A DNA stretch of 33,710 bases, taken from positions 1 to 33,710 of the forward strand of contig JAJZHE010000010.1 of NCBI GenBank assembly GCA_021804655.1. The letters run 5' to 3'. The notes under the pieces are model-generated. The model saw only the letters and a program-made list of their open reading frames with translations. It had not been told where the DNA came from and made no database searches. This DNA is from Acidobacteriota bacterium. Its GTDB lineage: Bacteria > Acidobacteriota > Terriglobia > Terriglobales > Acidobacteriaceae. Position 1 is the stretch's first letter. Each line of letters opens with the position of its first letter. Made by a program: the position numbers and the translations under genes. This document shows positions 23,137 through 32,585 of the stretch, piece by piece.

Positions 23137-25437
23137 ATGGCGATCCAGCAACCGAATCCGGGTGCGTTAGCGGATACATCGCCTGCTGCGTCTGCTTCGA
23201 TCGCTCAAGGCGGGGTAAAGCAGTCCGGCGGAAATGCCATTGCGCAACGTTTTGAGCGACTGATCCTCCAGGTGCATGAGCACCGTCCCAGCGAAAATCC
23301 TGACCCCATCCGCAAGGCATGGGACTTTTGCGTCCGTTTTCATGAGGGCCAGATGCGCGCCTCCGGTGAGCCATACATCATCCATCCGCTGGAGGTGGCC
23401 GAGGTGCTGGCGGAGATGAAACTGGACGCGACAGCGATTGCCGCCGGCCTGCTGCACGATGCCGTGGAAGATACGCCTGTGACCTCCGATGAGATCGCCG
23501 CCGAGTTTGGCGAACAGGTCGCGCATATCGTCGAAGGCGTGACGAAGATCGACAAGATACAGTTTGCCAATCGCGAAGACCGCCAGGCGGAGAATGTGCG
23601 CAAGATGCTGCTGGCCATGGTCTCCGATGTGCGCGTGGTGCTCATCAAACTTGCCGACCGGCTCCACAACATGCGCACGCTGGAACATCTGAAGCCGGAG
23701 CGACAGGAGGCGATTGCCCGCGAGACGCTGGATATTTATGCGCCGCTCGCTCATCGGCTGGGCATGGGCAAAGTGCGCGGTGAGTTGGAAGACCTTGCCT
23801 TTCGCTACACCGATCCAGTCAGTTATCAGCAGGTCTCGGAAGCCGTGGAAGCGCGCCGCGCCGACGGCGAGCAATTCATGGCGCACGTGGAAGAGACCAT
23901 CGTCGAGCAGTTGCGCGAACACAATATTGAGGCGCGCGTGGAGTGGCGCATCAAGCGCCTCTACTCCATCTGGCAAAAACTCCAGAAAGCGCAGGTCTCG
24001 GTCGATCAGGTCTTCGATCTGCTGGCCATCCGCATCATCACCCAGGACAAAGCCGGCTGCTATGCGGCGCTGGGGCTGATTCACATGCTGTGGCGTCCCG
24101 TGCCCGGGCGTGTCAAGGACTTTATCGCGATTCCTCGCGCCAACCTTTACCAATCCCTGCACACCACCGTGATGGGTGAAAACGGGCATCAGTTTGAAGT
24201 GCAGATTCGCACCGAAGAGATGCACCGGATCGCCGAAGAAGGCATCGCAGCGCACTGGAAGTACAAGGCCGGCGAGAGCGTCATCTCCGCCCGCGATGAG
24301 CAGCGGCTGGCCTGGGTGCGCCAGCTCGTGGACTGGCAGCGGGAGATGACCGACCCCAACGAATTTCTCTCCAGCCTGAAGATGGACCTCTACCCCGAGG
24401 AGGTCTACACCTTCACGCCGCGCGGCAAGGTCGTCATCGTCCCCGCCGACGGCACACCCGTGGACTTTGCCTACACCGTACACACCGAAGTGGGACACAC
24501 CTGCGTCGGTGCCAAGGTGAACGGGCGCATGGTGCCGCTGCGCACCAAACTGCGCAACGGCGACATCGTCGAGATCGTGACCCAGAACGGACATACACCC
24601 AGCCGGGACTGGCTCACCTTCACCAAAAGTCCGCGCGCACGCAACAAGATCAAGCACTGGCTGAACGAAAATCAGCGGCTGCGCGCCATCGACGTGGGGC
24701 GCAAGCTGCTGGAGCGCGAAGCGCGCAAGTTCAAAGTGCCCATGAACCGGATCGAAGACGGCGACCTGGGACGGCTGGCAGGCGACTATGGACTGGCGAC
24801 GGCCGTGGATCTGTTGGCGGGCATCGGCTTTGGCAAGCAGTCAGCACGGCAGGTGCTGAATCGCCTGGCGCCAGAGCTGTTGCACGCGCCCGGCGAAGAA
24901 CAGGAAGAGACCACAGACACCGGTGCGGCGGCCATGTCGGAGGCGGTCCGCAAGCTGCACCTGACCGGCTCGGATTCGTTGCAGGTAGAGGGTCAGAACG
25001 ACCTGCTCGTCTATCGCGCGCGCTGCTGCAACCCCATTCGCGGCGAGGAGATTGTCGGCTACGTCACGCGCGGCAAGGGCGTCGCCGTGCATGCCCGGAG
25101 CTGTCCCAATGTCCAGAACCTGCTCTACGAAAGTGACCGCCGCATCGAAGTGGAGTGGGCGCCGACGGCCTCGGAGATGGCCGGGCGCGCCCAGCGCTAT
25201 CCGGTCCGCATCACGGTCCACTGCGACGACCGCTCCGGCATGCTCAAGGAGATGACGGCCATCATCTCCAGCGACGACACCAACATTCGTGCTGTGGAAA
25301 CGCGCGACGGAGCCAACGGTGAAGCAATTGTCGAGTTTGTGGTCGAGGCTGAGGATGTACGCCACCTCAGCCGCATGGTGACTGGATTGCGCCGCCTGCC
25401 CGGAGTGCGCGAAGTGCAGCGTGCGCAAAAACTGTAA
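23137..25437 (+). CDS. Bifunctional (p)ppGpp synthetase/hydrolase (RelA/SpoT family)
   Basis: A 766-residue stringent-response enzyme that makes and degrades (p)ppGpp. The N-terminal HD hydrolase domain is intact: H83 in YIIHPLEVAE, and H107/D108 with E111/D112 in LLHDAVEDT. The synthetase domain follows with WRIKRLYSIWQKLQ, DLLAIRII, RVKDFIAIPRANLYQSLHTTV and FEVQIRTEEMHRIAEEGIAAHWKYK. Then come TGS (VYTFTPRGKVVIVPADGTPVDFAY), a conserved-Cys region (RARCCNPIRGEEIVGYVTRG) and a C-terminal ACT domain. With both domains intact it is a Rel/SpoT-type long enzyme. Upstream genes give no operon context; the gene starts divergently from yraN. Confidence 0.95.
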   Translation: MAIQQPNPGALADTSPAASASIAQGGVKQSGGNAIAQRFERLILQVHEHRPSENPDPIRKAWDFCVRFHEGQMRASGEPYIIHPLEVAEVLAEMKLDATAIAAGLLHDAVEDTPVTSDEIAAEFGEQVAHIVEGVTKIDKIQFANREDRQAENVRKMLLAMVSDVRVVLIKLADRLHNMRTLEHLKPERQEAIARETLDIYAPLAHRLGMGKVRGELEDLAFRYTDPVSYQQVSEAVEARRADGEQFMAHVEETIVEQLREHNIEARVEWRIKRLYSIWQKLQKAQVSVDQVFDLLAIRIITQDKAGCYAALGLIHMLWRPVPGRVKDFIAIPRANLYQSLHTTVMGENGHQFEVQIRTEEMHRIAEEGIAAHWKYKAGESVISARDEQRLAWVRQLVDWQREMTDPNEFLSSLKMDLYPEEVYTFTPRGKVVIVPADGTPVDFAYTVHTEVGHTCVGAKVNGRMVPLRTKLRNGDIVEIVTQNGHTPSRDWLTFTKSPRARNKIKHWLNENQRLRAIDVGRKLLEREARKFKVPMNRIEDGDLGRLAGDYGLATAVDLLAGIGFGKQSARQVLNRLAPELLHAPGEEQEETTDTGAAAMSEAVRKLHLTGSDSLQVEGQNDLLVYRARCCNPIRGEEIVGYVTRGKGVAVHARSCPNVQNLLYESDRRIEVEWAPTASEMAGRAQRYPVRITVHCDDRSGMLKEMTAIISSDDTNIRAVETRDGANGEAIVEFVVEAEDVRHLSRMVTGLRRLPGVREVQRAQKL

Positions 25438-25478
25438 CGTCGAAACTTCATATCCGCAACGGACAAACGGGGACAAGC

Positions 25479-26540
25479 ATGCGTAAAGGAACGATCCAAA
25501 CCGCAGCACTGCTCTATGCCGCAGTCACCATCACCGCCGGCGTCCGGACGATGGCACAGAAGCCAGCCCTCGCCTCTCACCAGACAACGCCGCAGACCCT
25601 GCTCGCAACTCCACAGACCGTTGCCTGGGGATACTACTGGGCGCACGCGAAGCCGGTGATGACCGTGCACTCCGGCGACACCGTCACCATCCAGACGCTC
25701 TCCACCTGCGGCTCCGATGAGCGGCTGGAAAAAGAAGGTGTTGCGGCAAAGGATATTCCGCCGTACAACGAAGCGATCTTCCAGCAGGTCAAGGACCGCG
25801 GACCAGGCGGCCACATCCTCACCGGGCCACTGGCCATCGCTGAGGCCGAGCCGGGCGACGTGCTGGAAGTGGACATCCTGAAGATCAATCTCGACGCGCC
25901 TTTTGCCTGCAACGGATTCGGCCCGGGCCGGGGATTTCTGCCCAACGATTTTCCTTATGGGCGAACGAAGATCATTCCGCTTGATCGCCAGAAGATGCTC
26001 GCCCACTTTGCGCCCGGCATCGAAATTCCGCTGCATCCCTTCTTCGGCAGCATGGGCGACGCACCGCCGGAGTCCGCCGGTCGCATCGACAGCGCGCCGC
26101 CCTGGATGCACGGCGGAAACATGGACAACCGCGAACTGGTCGCCGGCACCACGCTCTATCTTCCGGTACACGCATCCGGCGCGCTCTTTGAAGTCGGCGA
26201 CGGCCACGCCGGCCAGGGCAACGGCGAGGTAGACATTACTGCGCTGGAAACCTTCCTGACCGGAACCTTTCGCTTCGTCGTGCACAAGCACCAGCATCTG
26301 CTGTGGCCGCGCGCTGAAACGCCCACCAGTTACATCACCATGGGTTTCAGCCCGGATCTGACGACGGCGACCAGGCTGGCCGTACGCGAGATGATCGACT
26401 TTCTCGTCACCCAGAAGCAACTCAGCCGCGACGATGCGTATATGCTGACCAGTGTTGCCGTGGACGTGGACATCACCCAGCTTGTGGATGGCAGCGTTGG
26501 CGTGCACGCAATCTGCCCGAAGAACATCTTCTCGCATTGA
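25479..26540 (+). CDS. Exported acetamidase/formamidase-family protein
   Basis: A 353-residue protein of the FmdA/AmdA family, which hydrolyses short amides to ammonia and the acid. It shows the metal-rich motif GDGHAGQGNGEVDITALET, TGPLAIAEAEPGDVLEVDI and GGNMDNRELVAGTTLYLPVH. The N terminus MRKGTIQTAALLYAAVTITAGVRTMAQ looks like a signal peptide, so this copy is probably periplasmic, unlike the classical cytoplasmic enzymes. The natural substrate is not known. It follows rel after 41 bases, perhaps co-transcribed. Confidence 0.88.
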   Translation: MRKGTIQTAALLYAAVTITAGVRTMAQKPALASHQTTPQTLLATPQTVAWGYYWAHAKPVMTVHSGDTVTIQTLSTCGSDERLEKEGVAAKDIPPYNEAIFQQVKDRGPGGHILTGPLAIAEAEPGDVLEVDILKINLDAPFACNGFGPGRGFLPNDFPYGRTKIIPLDRQKMLAHFAPGIEIPLHPFFGSMGDAPPESAGRIDSAPPWMHGGNMDNRELVAGTTLYLPVHASGALFEVGDGHAGQGNGEVDITALETFLTGTFRFVVHKHQHLLWPRAETPTSYITMGFSPDLTTATRLAVREMIDFLVTQKQLSRDDAYMLTSVAVDVDITQLVDGSVGVHAICPKNIFSH

Positions 26541-26625
26541 GGCGAATTGCAGCGATGATCCGGTCATCGTGGAAAAGTTCTGGCGAAGCATGGGCTGGTC
26601 GGCTTTACAATCATGCTTGCCACCC

Positions 26626-29600
26626 ATGCTGAATCCTGCCAGCCTGCTGTCGAAAAAGACCTCTCGCCGAGTCAGTTGCAGGATTGCGGCAGTCCTTTTT
26701 TGTGTCGCTTCCTCTCTGGCTCCATACGGCCTGCCAATGCAGGCCCAGCAGCGATCCCAGACCGCCCAGAGCGGCGCGGCAGGCTCTTCGATCGCGCGTT
26801 CCTCGTCCTCGGAGCAGGTTCAGCGCGTGGTGCTTTTGCTGCGCGGATCAGACGTGCAGCAAAAAGCTCTGGCTACGCTGCTGGACCAACAGCAGACACC
26901 GGGAAGCTCCGCATTTCACCAGTGGCTGACGCCCGCCGAGTTCGCTGCTCAATTTGCGCCCACAACCGCGCAGACTGCTGCTGTCACCCACTGGCTCACT
27001 GCGCAGGGATTGACCGTGGAGCCGCTGCCGACAAGTCGCCTATGGATTGTCTTCAGCGGAACGCGCGCTCAAGTGGAGACAGCGTTTCAGGCGCGATTGA
27101 CAACAGCCGGAGCGGATGCCGATGGTGTGCCCATTTTGCGCTTTGCCGCGCAGCCGGTGATTCCCCCGGCGATTGCTCAGCAGGTGGTCGGTGTGGTTTC
27201 CCTGGATGGCGTACGTGTGACAGCAGCGTTGACTCCAGCAGTGAATACAGACGCAGCGACACTTGCGGTAGCCAGCACGTCCAATCCCTCTCTCCCGCTG
27301 ACGCCCATGCTGCTGGCACAGACCGGCGCACTGATCGCGCCAGAGAAGACCGCTGCAGCAGCGCAAACCGGCGCTCAACTGAGTGTAGCGGCGGATGCGA
27401 ATACAAGCGGTGGAACGAATACCGGCACAGGAGCCACCATCGCGATTCCCACGCGCAGCAATCTGCGGCAGGAAGATGTCGCAGCTTTTCGCTCCGCATT
27501 CAACCTTGGCAGCGGTACGGGCCAGTTCGCCGTGCTGCCGGATGGGAACGACCCCGGTCGCACAACCGACGAATCTGCGGCCGCGGCGATGACCGATTGG
27601 GCCATGGCCGCTGCGCCCGGCGCTCAGGTCAACGTGATTCCCTCCGAGAGCACAAATGCGACCGATGGCCTGGACCTGGCCTTTGCGGCGGCAGTGAACC
27701 ATGCTGCGGGACATACGATTCTGCTCGGCTATGAATCCTGCGAGACAGCGATGAGCGCAGCCCACGCGGCCTTCTATGCCGCGCTGGACAAACTTGCCGC
27801 CGCCGAAGGCGTCGCTGTCGTTGCAGCCAGCGGCGACCACGGCGTGGAAGAGTGCGGCGCGACGAACAGCGCGCCCTCCACCGGCATGCAGAACGGACCT
27901 GCCGTCAACGCACTGGCTTCCACGCCCTGGAACCTGGCTGTTGGCGCAGCAACACTCACCTCCAGCAGCGCAGGAGGCAACTCTGCCGGGATTGCCGGCT
28001 GGGAACCGGCTTCGGCGACGGCGCAAGCCCAGGCGACAGGCGGCGGCGTCAGCGCACTCTACGCCACACCGACATGGCAAAGCGCGCAAGGGATGCCGAC
28101 AAGCGATCCGTCAACGGGCAGCGCATCCGGAAGCTCATCTGGCAGCGCATCCAGCAGCGGCGCAGCGCATCACCGCTACCTTCCCGACGTGGTCTTGCCC
28201 GCAGCATCCTCCGGCGCAGCTTTTTGTATGAGCGGAGCCAATCTGGCGGCATCCTGCAATGCGATGCAATCCAGTGGCAGTGCGATTGCAGCGGCGATGA
28301 TGGCCGGGTTGGCCGCTCGGCTTGATGCGCAATACGGCGCGCAGGGCAATCTGGCGCCGAATCTCTATCGCCTCGCGCGCATGGCGCCCTCAAATGCTTC
28401 CGGCACGACAACGAATGCAGCGAGTTCGCTTGCAACCGCCGCCGTGGCGCCTGCGACCCCGGTAAACACCTCGGCCACATCCGCTCCAGCGATTGTGGAT
28501 GTCACAACCGGTGGCAACCGGCTCTTCTGTGCCTCCGGCGCATGCTCTGCTTCCACCGCTGCGGATTCCACCGCCGGGCGCGTCGGCTTTGCCGCCGCTG
28601 TCGGCTACGATCTGGCAACGGGCCTGGGAACGGTGAATGCCGCTGCGCTGATGGCGCAATGGACGCGTCCCGATGCCACCGGAACCGATCAGGCTCAGGT
28701 GCTGATGACCAACCAGAACGGGTTGACCTACAACCCCTCCACCGACATCGATCTGACCGCCAAGGTTACCTCGCTCTCTGGCGGCGCGGTGCCCACCGGC
28801 ACTGTCCAGTTCTATGACCAGACCAGCCAGCAGAATGCAGGCACACCCGTCACGCTTGCCGCCGACGGCACAGCTTCTTACGTCGAACCCGCGCAGTTCA
28901 CCATTGGCGGTCACAACATCGAGGCCATCTACAGCGGCGACTCCACCTATGCGGGCGGAACCTCGCTGCCTGTCACTTTCAACATCCAGCCCAGCTCCAC
29001 CACGCTGGTCGTTGCGCCCTCCACAACCACGCCTGCCGCAGGAGCCTCCGTCACCGTCACCGGTACCGTGACCTCTTCGAATCCGGGCAACTCCCCACCC
29101 ACTGGCATCCTCACCGTCAATCTTGACGGCGTGCCGCAAGGCACAGCGAAGTTTGCCACCACCAGCAACGTGACCACCGCAAGTTACAACCTGACTTCGC
29201 CCACCTCCGGCTCACACACCCTGCAGGGCATCTACTCCGGAGACACCAACTACAACCAGTCCACTTCGCCTTCCGTCACCATCTCCATCGCAAAAATAGC
29301 AACGACCGTCTCGATCAGTGCAACCCCCAGCAAGCTGGCGCAGGGCACGCCCGAGAGCTTTACCGCGACCATTGCACCCGCTGCCGCCACCACCACTACG
29401 TACACCATCACCGGCACCGTTTCGTTCTATGACGGCGGAACCACGCTGCTGGGAACGGCTCCTGTATCCAGCAACGGCGCGACGCTCTCCGATATCGCCA
29501 TCTCCGCCGCCGTGGCCCACACCATCACCGCCGTTTACTCCGGTGACGCAACCTGGGCTTCCAGCACGAGCAGCCCTCTGGTTCTGGAGCCGATTCTGCA

Positions 29601-30462
29601 ACCGGTCACGGTTACCCTCACCAGCACCTCTGCCGTACTCTCACCCGGCCAGGCGGCAAACCTGACGGCAACAGTCACACCCGTCACCGCGCCTGCCGCC
29701 GCCATCGAACAGAACCCCACCGGCAACGTCTTCTTTTACGCTGGAACCCAGCTCATCGGCGAAAGTGCGCTCTCCGTCGGCATCGCCGACACCGCCGTCG
29801 CCACCCTCAACGTTCCCACCCTCCCCGGCGGAACCTACCAACTGACCGCCATCTACTCCGGCGATGCCATCTTCGGCCAGGCCACCTCCAACGCGCTCGG
29901 CTTTTCCGTCGAAAGCTTCACCATCGCTTCCACCACCACATCCATCACCATCACACAGGGACAATCGGCGACCGTTCCCTACACCATCACTGCAACCGGC
30001 GGGCTGACTGGGCCGATCCAGATTCTTTGCGGCGAGCAGAATCCGCCCACGGTCGGCGCCATCACCTGCACCTTCAACCCTTCGATTGTGAGTGGGACAG
30101 AGGCCGCGACCCTGACGATCACCACCTATCCGGGAACCATTCAAGCCGCGAACCATGCACCGCACCGGCCCGGCGGCGCGGCCAGAACCGGCGCATTGCT
30201 GGCCCTGGCCGGAGTCCTGCTGCTGCCGCTGGGCCGTCGACGCGCGCGCTGGCTGCGCCATGCCCATCTGCTGATTGCGCTTTGGTTCGTGGGCATCGCC
30301 TTCACCAGCCTTGGATGCAGCAGCACAACGCCCTCGTCCAACGGAACCAACACCAGCGGGACGCCGCTCGGCACGGCTACGCTACAGATCACCGGCGCGG
30401 CCTATGTCAACAACGTCACCGTCAGCAACCACAGCTATCTGTCGGTCAATGTGGTGCCCTGA
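26626..30462 (+). CDS. Sedolisin-like (S53) protein with Ig-like repeats, catalytic residues apparently lost
   Basis: 1278 residues from ATG 26626, chosen because a basic stretch and hydrophobic IAAVLFCVASSLAPYG (signal peptide) follow; ATG 26590 is also possible. Residues about 50-200 are a pro-kumamolisin-like activation domain (TPAEFAAQFAP). The S53-like domain has DWAMAAAPGA (W325), TDGLDLAFAAAV and the oxyanion motif SGDHG (D404). The expected Glu and Asp seven and three residues before W325 are A318 and M322. The serine motif is SSGSAIAAAMMAG rather than GTSxAAPxFAG. Four Ig-like units with YSGD motifs lie near 769, 870, 971 and 1077. A C-terminal hydrophobic segment with RRR and LGCSS resembles a cell-surface sorting tail. 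It is probably secreted; proteolysis is doubtful. Confidence 0.82.
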   Translation: MLNPASLLSKKTSRRVSCRIAAVLFCVASSLAPYGLPMQAQQRSQTAQSGAAGSSIARSSSSEQVQRVVLLLRGSDVQQKALATLLDQQQTPGSSAFHQWLTPAEFAAQFAPTTAQTAAVTHWLTAQGLTVEPLPTSRLWIVFSGTRAQVETAFQARLTTAGADADGVPILRFAAQPVIPPAIAQQVVGVVSLDGVRVTAALTPAVNTDAATLAVASTSNPSLPLTPMLLAQTGALIAPEKTAAAAQTGAQLSVAADANTSGGTNTGTGATIAIPTRSNLRQEDVAAFRSAFNLGSGTGQFAVLPDGNDPGRTTDESAAAAMTDWAMAAAPGAQVNVIPSESTNATDGLDLAFAAAVNHAAGHTILLGYESCETAMSAAHAAFYAALDKLAAAEGVAVVAASGDHGVEECGATNSAPSTGMQNGPAVNALASTPWNLAVGAATLTSSSAGGNSAGIAGWEPASATAQAQATGGGVSALYATPTWQSAQGMPTSDPSTGSASGSSSGSASSSGAAHHRYLPDVVLPAASSGAAFCMSGANLAASCNAMQSSGSAIAAAMMAGLAARLDAQYGAQGNLAPNLYRLARMAPSNASGTTTNAASSLATAAVAPATPVNTSATSAPAIVDVTTGGNRLFCASGACSASTAADSTAGRVGFAAAVGYDLATGLGTVNAAALMAQWTRPDATGTDQAQVLMTNQNGLTYNPSTDIDLTAKVTSLSGGAVPTGTVQFYDQTSQQNAGTPVTLAADGTASYVEPAQFTIGGHNIEAIYSGDSTYAGGTSLPVTFNIQPSSTTLVVAPSTTTPAAGASVTVTGTVTSSNPGNSPPTGILTVNLDGVPQGTAKFATTSNVTTASYNLTSPTSGSHTLQGIYSGDTNYNQSTSPSVTISIAKIATTVSISATPSKLAQGTPESFTATIAPAAATTTTYTITGTVSFYDGGTTLLGTAPVSSNGATLSDIAISAAVAHTITAVYSGDATWASSTSSPLVLEPILQPVTVTLTSTSAVLSPGQAANLTATVTPVTAPAAAIEQNPTGNVFFYAGTQLIGESALSVGIADTAVATLNVPTLPGGTYQLTAIYSGDAIFGQATSNALGFSVESFTIASTTTSITITQGQSATVPYTITATGGLTGPIQILCGEQNPPTVGAITCTFNPSIVSGTEAATLTITTYPGTIQAANHAPHRPGGAARTGALLALAGVLLLPLGRRRARWLRHAHLLIALWFVGIAFTSLGCSSTTPSSNGTNTSGTPLGTATLQITGAAYVNNVTVSNHSYLSVNVVP

Positions 30463-30468
30463 TCAAAC

Positions 30469-30495
30469 CAGGGTTGGCAGGGCAGGGTTGGCAGG
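30469..30495. repeat. Short tandem duplication after the sedolisin-like gene
   Basis: CAGGGTTGGCAGG occurs at 30469-30481 and 30483-30495, a 14-base period. Just before it, CCCTG and CAGGG around the stop codon could pair as a weak hairpin. It lies in the gap between convergent genes. Confidence 0.6.
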
Positions 30496-30510
30496 TGGGC
30501 TGGCGACTCC

Positions 30511-31812
30511 TTATCCGAGCATCTCTCCAAATGCTGCGCGCGCTGCGGAAATGGTTGCTCCCACCTCTGCCTGACCGTGCGCCACACTCAGGAACATCGC
30601 CTCAAACTGCGAAGGCGGCAGCCACACACCGCGCTCCAGCATCGCCCGATGAAACTGCCCAAAGCGCGCCGTATTGCTGGCTGCTGCCTGTTCATAGTTC
30701 GTCACCGGACCGTTCGTGAAAAACCACGTCCACATCGATCCCACGCGGTTCAGCGTCACGGAAATCCCCGCCGCCTGCGCAGCCTCCGCCACGCCCTCCG
30801 CCACCGCGCGCGCCGTCGCTTCAAGCTGCGGATAGATCGTCTCGCGCCGCGCTGCCAGCTCGTCCAGTGTCGCGCATCCGGCGGCCATCGCCAGCGGATT
30901 TCCGCTCAGCGTCCCCGCCTGATAGACCGGCCCCAGCGGCGCCAGCATCTCCATATACCCGCGCTTGCCGCCGAACGCTCCGCACGGCAGTCCGCCGCCC
31001 AGAATCTTGCCCAGCGTCACCAGGTCCGCATCGATACCATACAGTTCAAGCGCCCCTCCCGGTGCCAGCCGGAAGCCCGTCATCACCTCATCCACAATCA
31101 GCAGCGCGCCGCGCTCGGCCGTCACGCGCCGCAGCCCGGCCAGATAACCTTCCCCCGGCGGAATGCAGCCCGCATTCCCCACCACTGGCTCCAGAATCAC
31201 CCCCGCAATCTCACCCGGAAACCGCGCAAACGCACTCTCCACCGCGGGCAGGTCGTTATATGGAAGCGCCAGCGTCAGGCCGGCAATCTCCTCCGGCACG
31301 CCGGCCGATCCCGGAATTCCAAGCGTCGCCACGCCCGAGCCAGCCTTCACCAGAAGCCCATCGGCATGCCCGTGATAGCAGCCCTCAAACTTCACAATCC
31401 GTTTCCGCCCGGTCGCCGCGCGCGCCAGCCGTATCGCAGACATCGTCGCTTCCGTGCCGGAGCTGACAAAACGCATCCGCTCCATCCCCGGATACACCGC
31501 CTGCACGCGTTCGGCCAGGTCGCCTTCAGCCGCCGTCGAAGCTCCATAGCTCGCCGAGTTCCGTGCTGCGCGCGCAACTGCCTCCACCACCGCGGGAAAC
31601 GCATGGCCCAGAATCATCGGACCCCACGAGCCAAAGTAATCGATGAACCGATTGCCGTCTGCGTCAAAGAGATACGCGCCCTCAGCTCGCGCCACAAACG
31701 GCGGCTGCCCGCCCACTGCGCGAAACGCACGCACCGGCGAGTTCACCCCGCCGGGAAACAGCTTCTCTGCGCGCACGCGCAGACGTTCGGAATTGTCATG
31801 CTGCATGGTCAT
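30511..31812 (-). CDS. hemL: Glutamate-1-semialdehyde 2,1-aminomutase
   Basis: A 433-residue PLP enzyme that converts glutamate-1-semialdehyde to 5-aminolevulinate in the C5 route to heme. Motifs: [69 protein letters not shown], the PLP phosphate-side VDEVMTGFR and the PLP lysine K269 in [11 protein letters not shown]. Full length. AAGG six bases before ATG 31812 supports the first of two close starts. It converges with the sedolisin-like gene and is divergent from the DCC gene. Confidence 0.97.
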   Translation of the reverse strand: MTMQHDNSERLRVRAEKLFPGGVNSPVRAFRAVGGQPPFVARAEGAYLFDADGNRFIDYFGSWGPMILGHAFPAVVEAVARAARNSASYGASTAAEGDLAERVQAVYPGMERMRFVSSGTEATMSAIRLARAATGRKRIVKFEGCYHGHADGLLVKAGSGVATLGIPGSAGVPEEIAGLTLALPYNDLPAVESAFARFPGEIAGVILEPVVGNAGCIPPGEGYLAGLRRVTAERGALLIVDEVMTGFRLAPGGALELYGIDADLVTLGKILGGGLPCGAFGGKRGYMEMLAPLGPVYQAGTLSGNPLAMAAGCATLDELAARRETIYPQLEATARAVAEGVAEAAQAAGISVTLNRVGSMWTWFFTNGPVTNYEQAAASNTARFGQFHRAMLERGVWLPPSQFEAMFLSVAHGQAEVGATISAARAAFGEMLG

Positions 31813-31841
31813 GGATGGCCTTCACACCTCTTTCGATCTTC

Positions 31842-31847
31842 AGTATA
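31842..31847 (-). promoter_or_regulatory. Possible -10 box of hemL
   Basis: TATACT on the minus strand, about 30 bases before the hemL ATG. No clear -35 box accompanies it, so the call is weak. Confidence 0.35.
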
Positions 31848-31949
31848 GGTGCGCTGCCCACCTGGTTTTTCGCACTGCGAAGATCTCCGCCTGCACTTCA
31901 TCATCCAGAACCTTGCATCGCCTGCACAGCCTTCGCCATCCAAGAAGCT

Positions 31950-32489
31950 ATGAGCGACTCCGTCTCTCCGTTGCGCGATCATTCACAGCTTTCGGATCAG
32001 CTCGGCGACCGCCTGCTCGTCCTCTTCGATGGCCACTGCGGGCTTTGCCACGCCTCCGTGCGCTGGCTGATGCGCCACGATCGTCAGGACCGTCTGCGCT
32101 TCGCTCCGGCTGATTCCCCCGCAGCGCGCGCCCTCCTCGCCGCAGTCTTCCCCGCCTCGACCCATCCATATCCGATCCATTTCGCTTCAGCGACGCCCGA
32201 CACCATCCTCGTTCTCACTCCCCCCACCGCTGCTCAGGACGTACCTCATATCCTCACGCGCTCCACGGCCGTGCTCGCCTGCCTGAACACACTCGACACA
32301 CCATGGCCGCAGTTTGCCGCGCTCGCGCTCTGGATTCCGCTGCCTCTCCGCGATGCCGCCTATCGCCTGGTCGCACGGCTACGCCTCTTCCCGCGCTATG
32401 CCATCTGCCCGCTGCTGCCCTCGCAGCACATGCTTCCGCCGCAGCCAGAGACTTTGCCTCCTGCCGAACAGCGCATGGAAGCCGAATGA
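31950..32489 (+). CDS. DCC-family thiol-disulfide oxidoreductase-like protein (DUF393)
   Basis: A 179-residue protein with VLFDGHCGLCHASVRWLMRHD near the N terminus, the DxxCxxC signature of the DCC family (D27, C30, C33), followed by LRFAPADSPAARALL. The family has a thioredoxin-like fold with a presumed redox CxxC, but its physiological role is undefined. The frame is open from 31815, but the ATG at 31950 directly precedes the domain and has a weak AAGAAG site. The Pro-rich C terminus is variable. It is transcribed divergently from hemL. Confidence 0.8.
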   Translation: MSDSVSPLRDHSQLSDQLGDRLLVLFDGHCGLCHASVRWLMRHDRQDRLRFAPADSPAARALLAAVFPASTHPYPIHFASATPDTILVLTPPTAAQDVPHILTRSTAVLACLNTLDTPWPQFAALALWIPLPLRDAAYRLVARLRLFPRYAICPLLPSQHMLPPQPETLPPAEQRMEAE

Positions 32490-32585
32490 AGCTTCGCTGT
32501 TTGGCAGTCGCAATGATACTCTCCGCCAATCTTCAACTTTCGGAGGAACGCATGCAAAAGAAAACCGTACGGGATATTGAGGTTA

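Noticed and set aside
23167-24657. A 496-codon minus-strand frame
   Set aside because: It is antisense to the rel gene, with no domain and no ribosome site.
25197-26627. A 476-codon minus-strand frame
   Set aside because: It is antisense to the rel end and to the acetamidase-like gene, both with clear family motifs.
28800-30000. Repetitive DNA in the sedolisin-like gene as a nucleotide repeat array
   Set aside because: The four YSGD units are similar only as protein (about 100-residue Ig-like domains); the DNA is too diverged to be a direct repeat or CRISPR.
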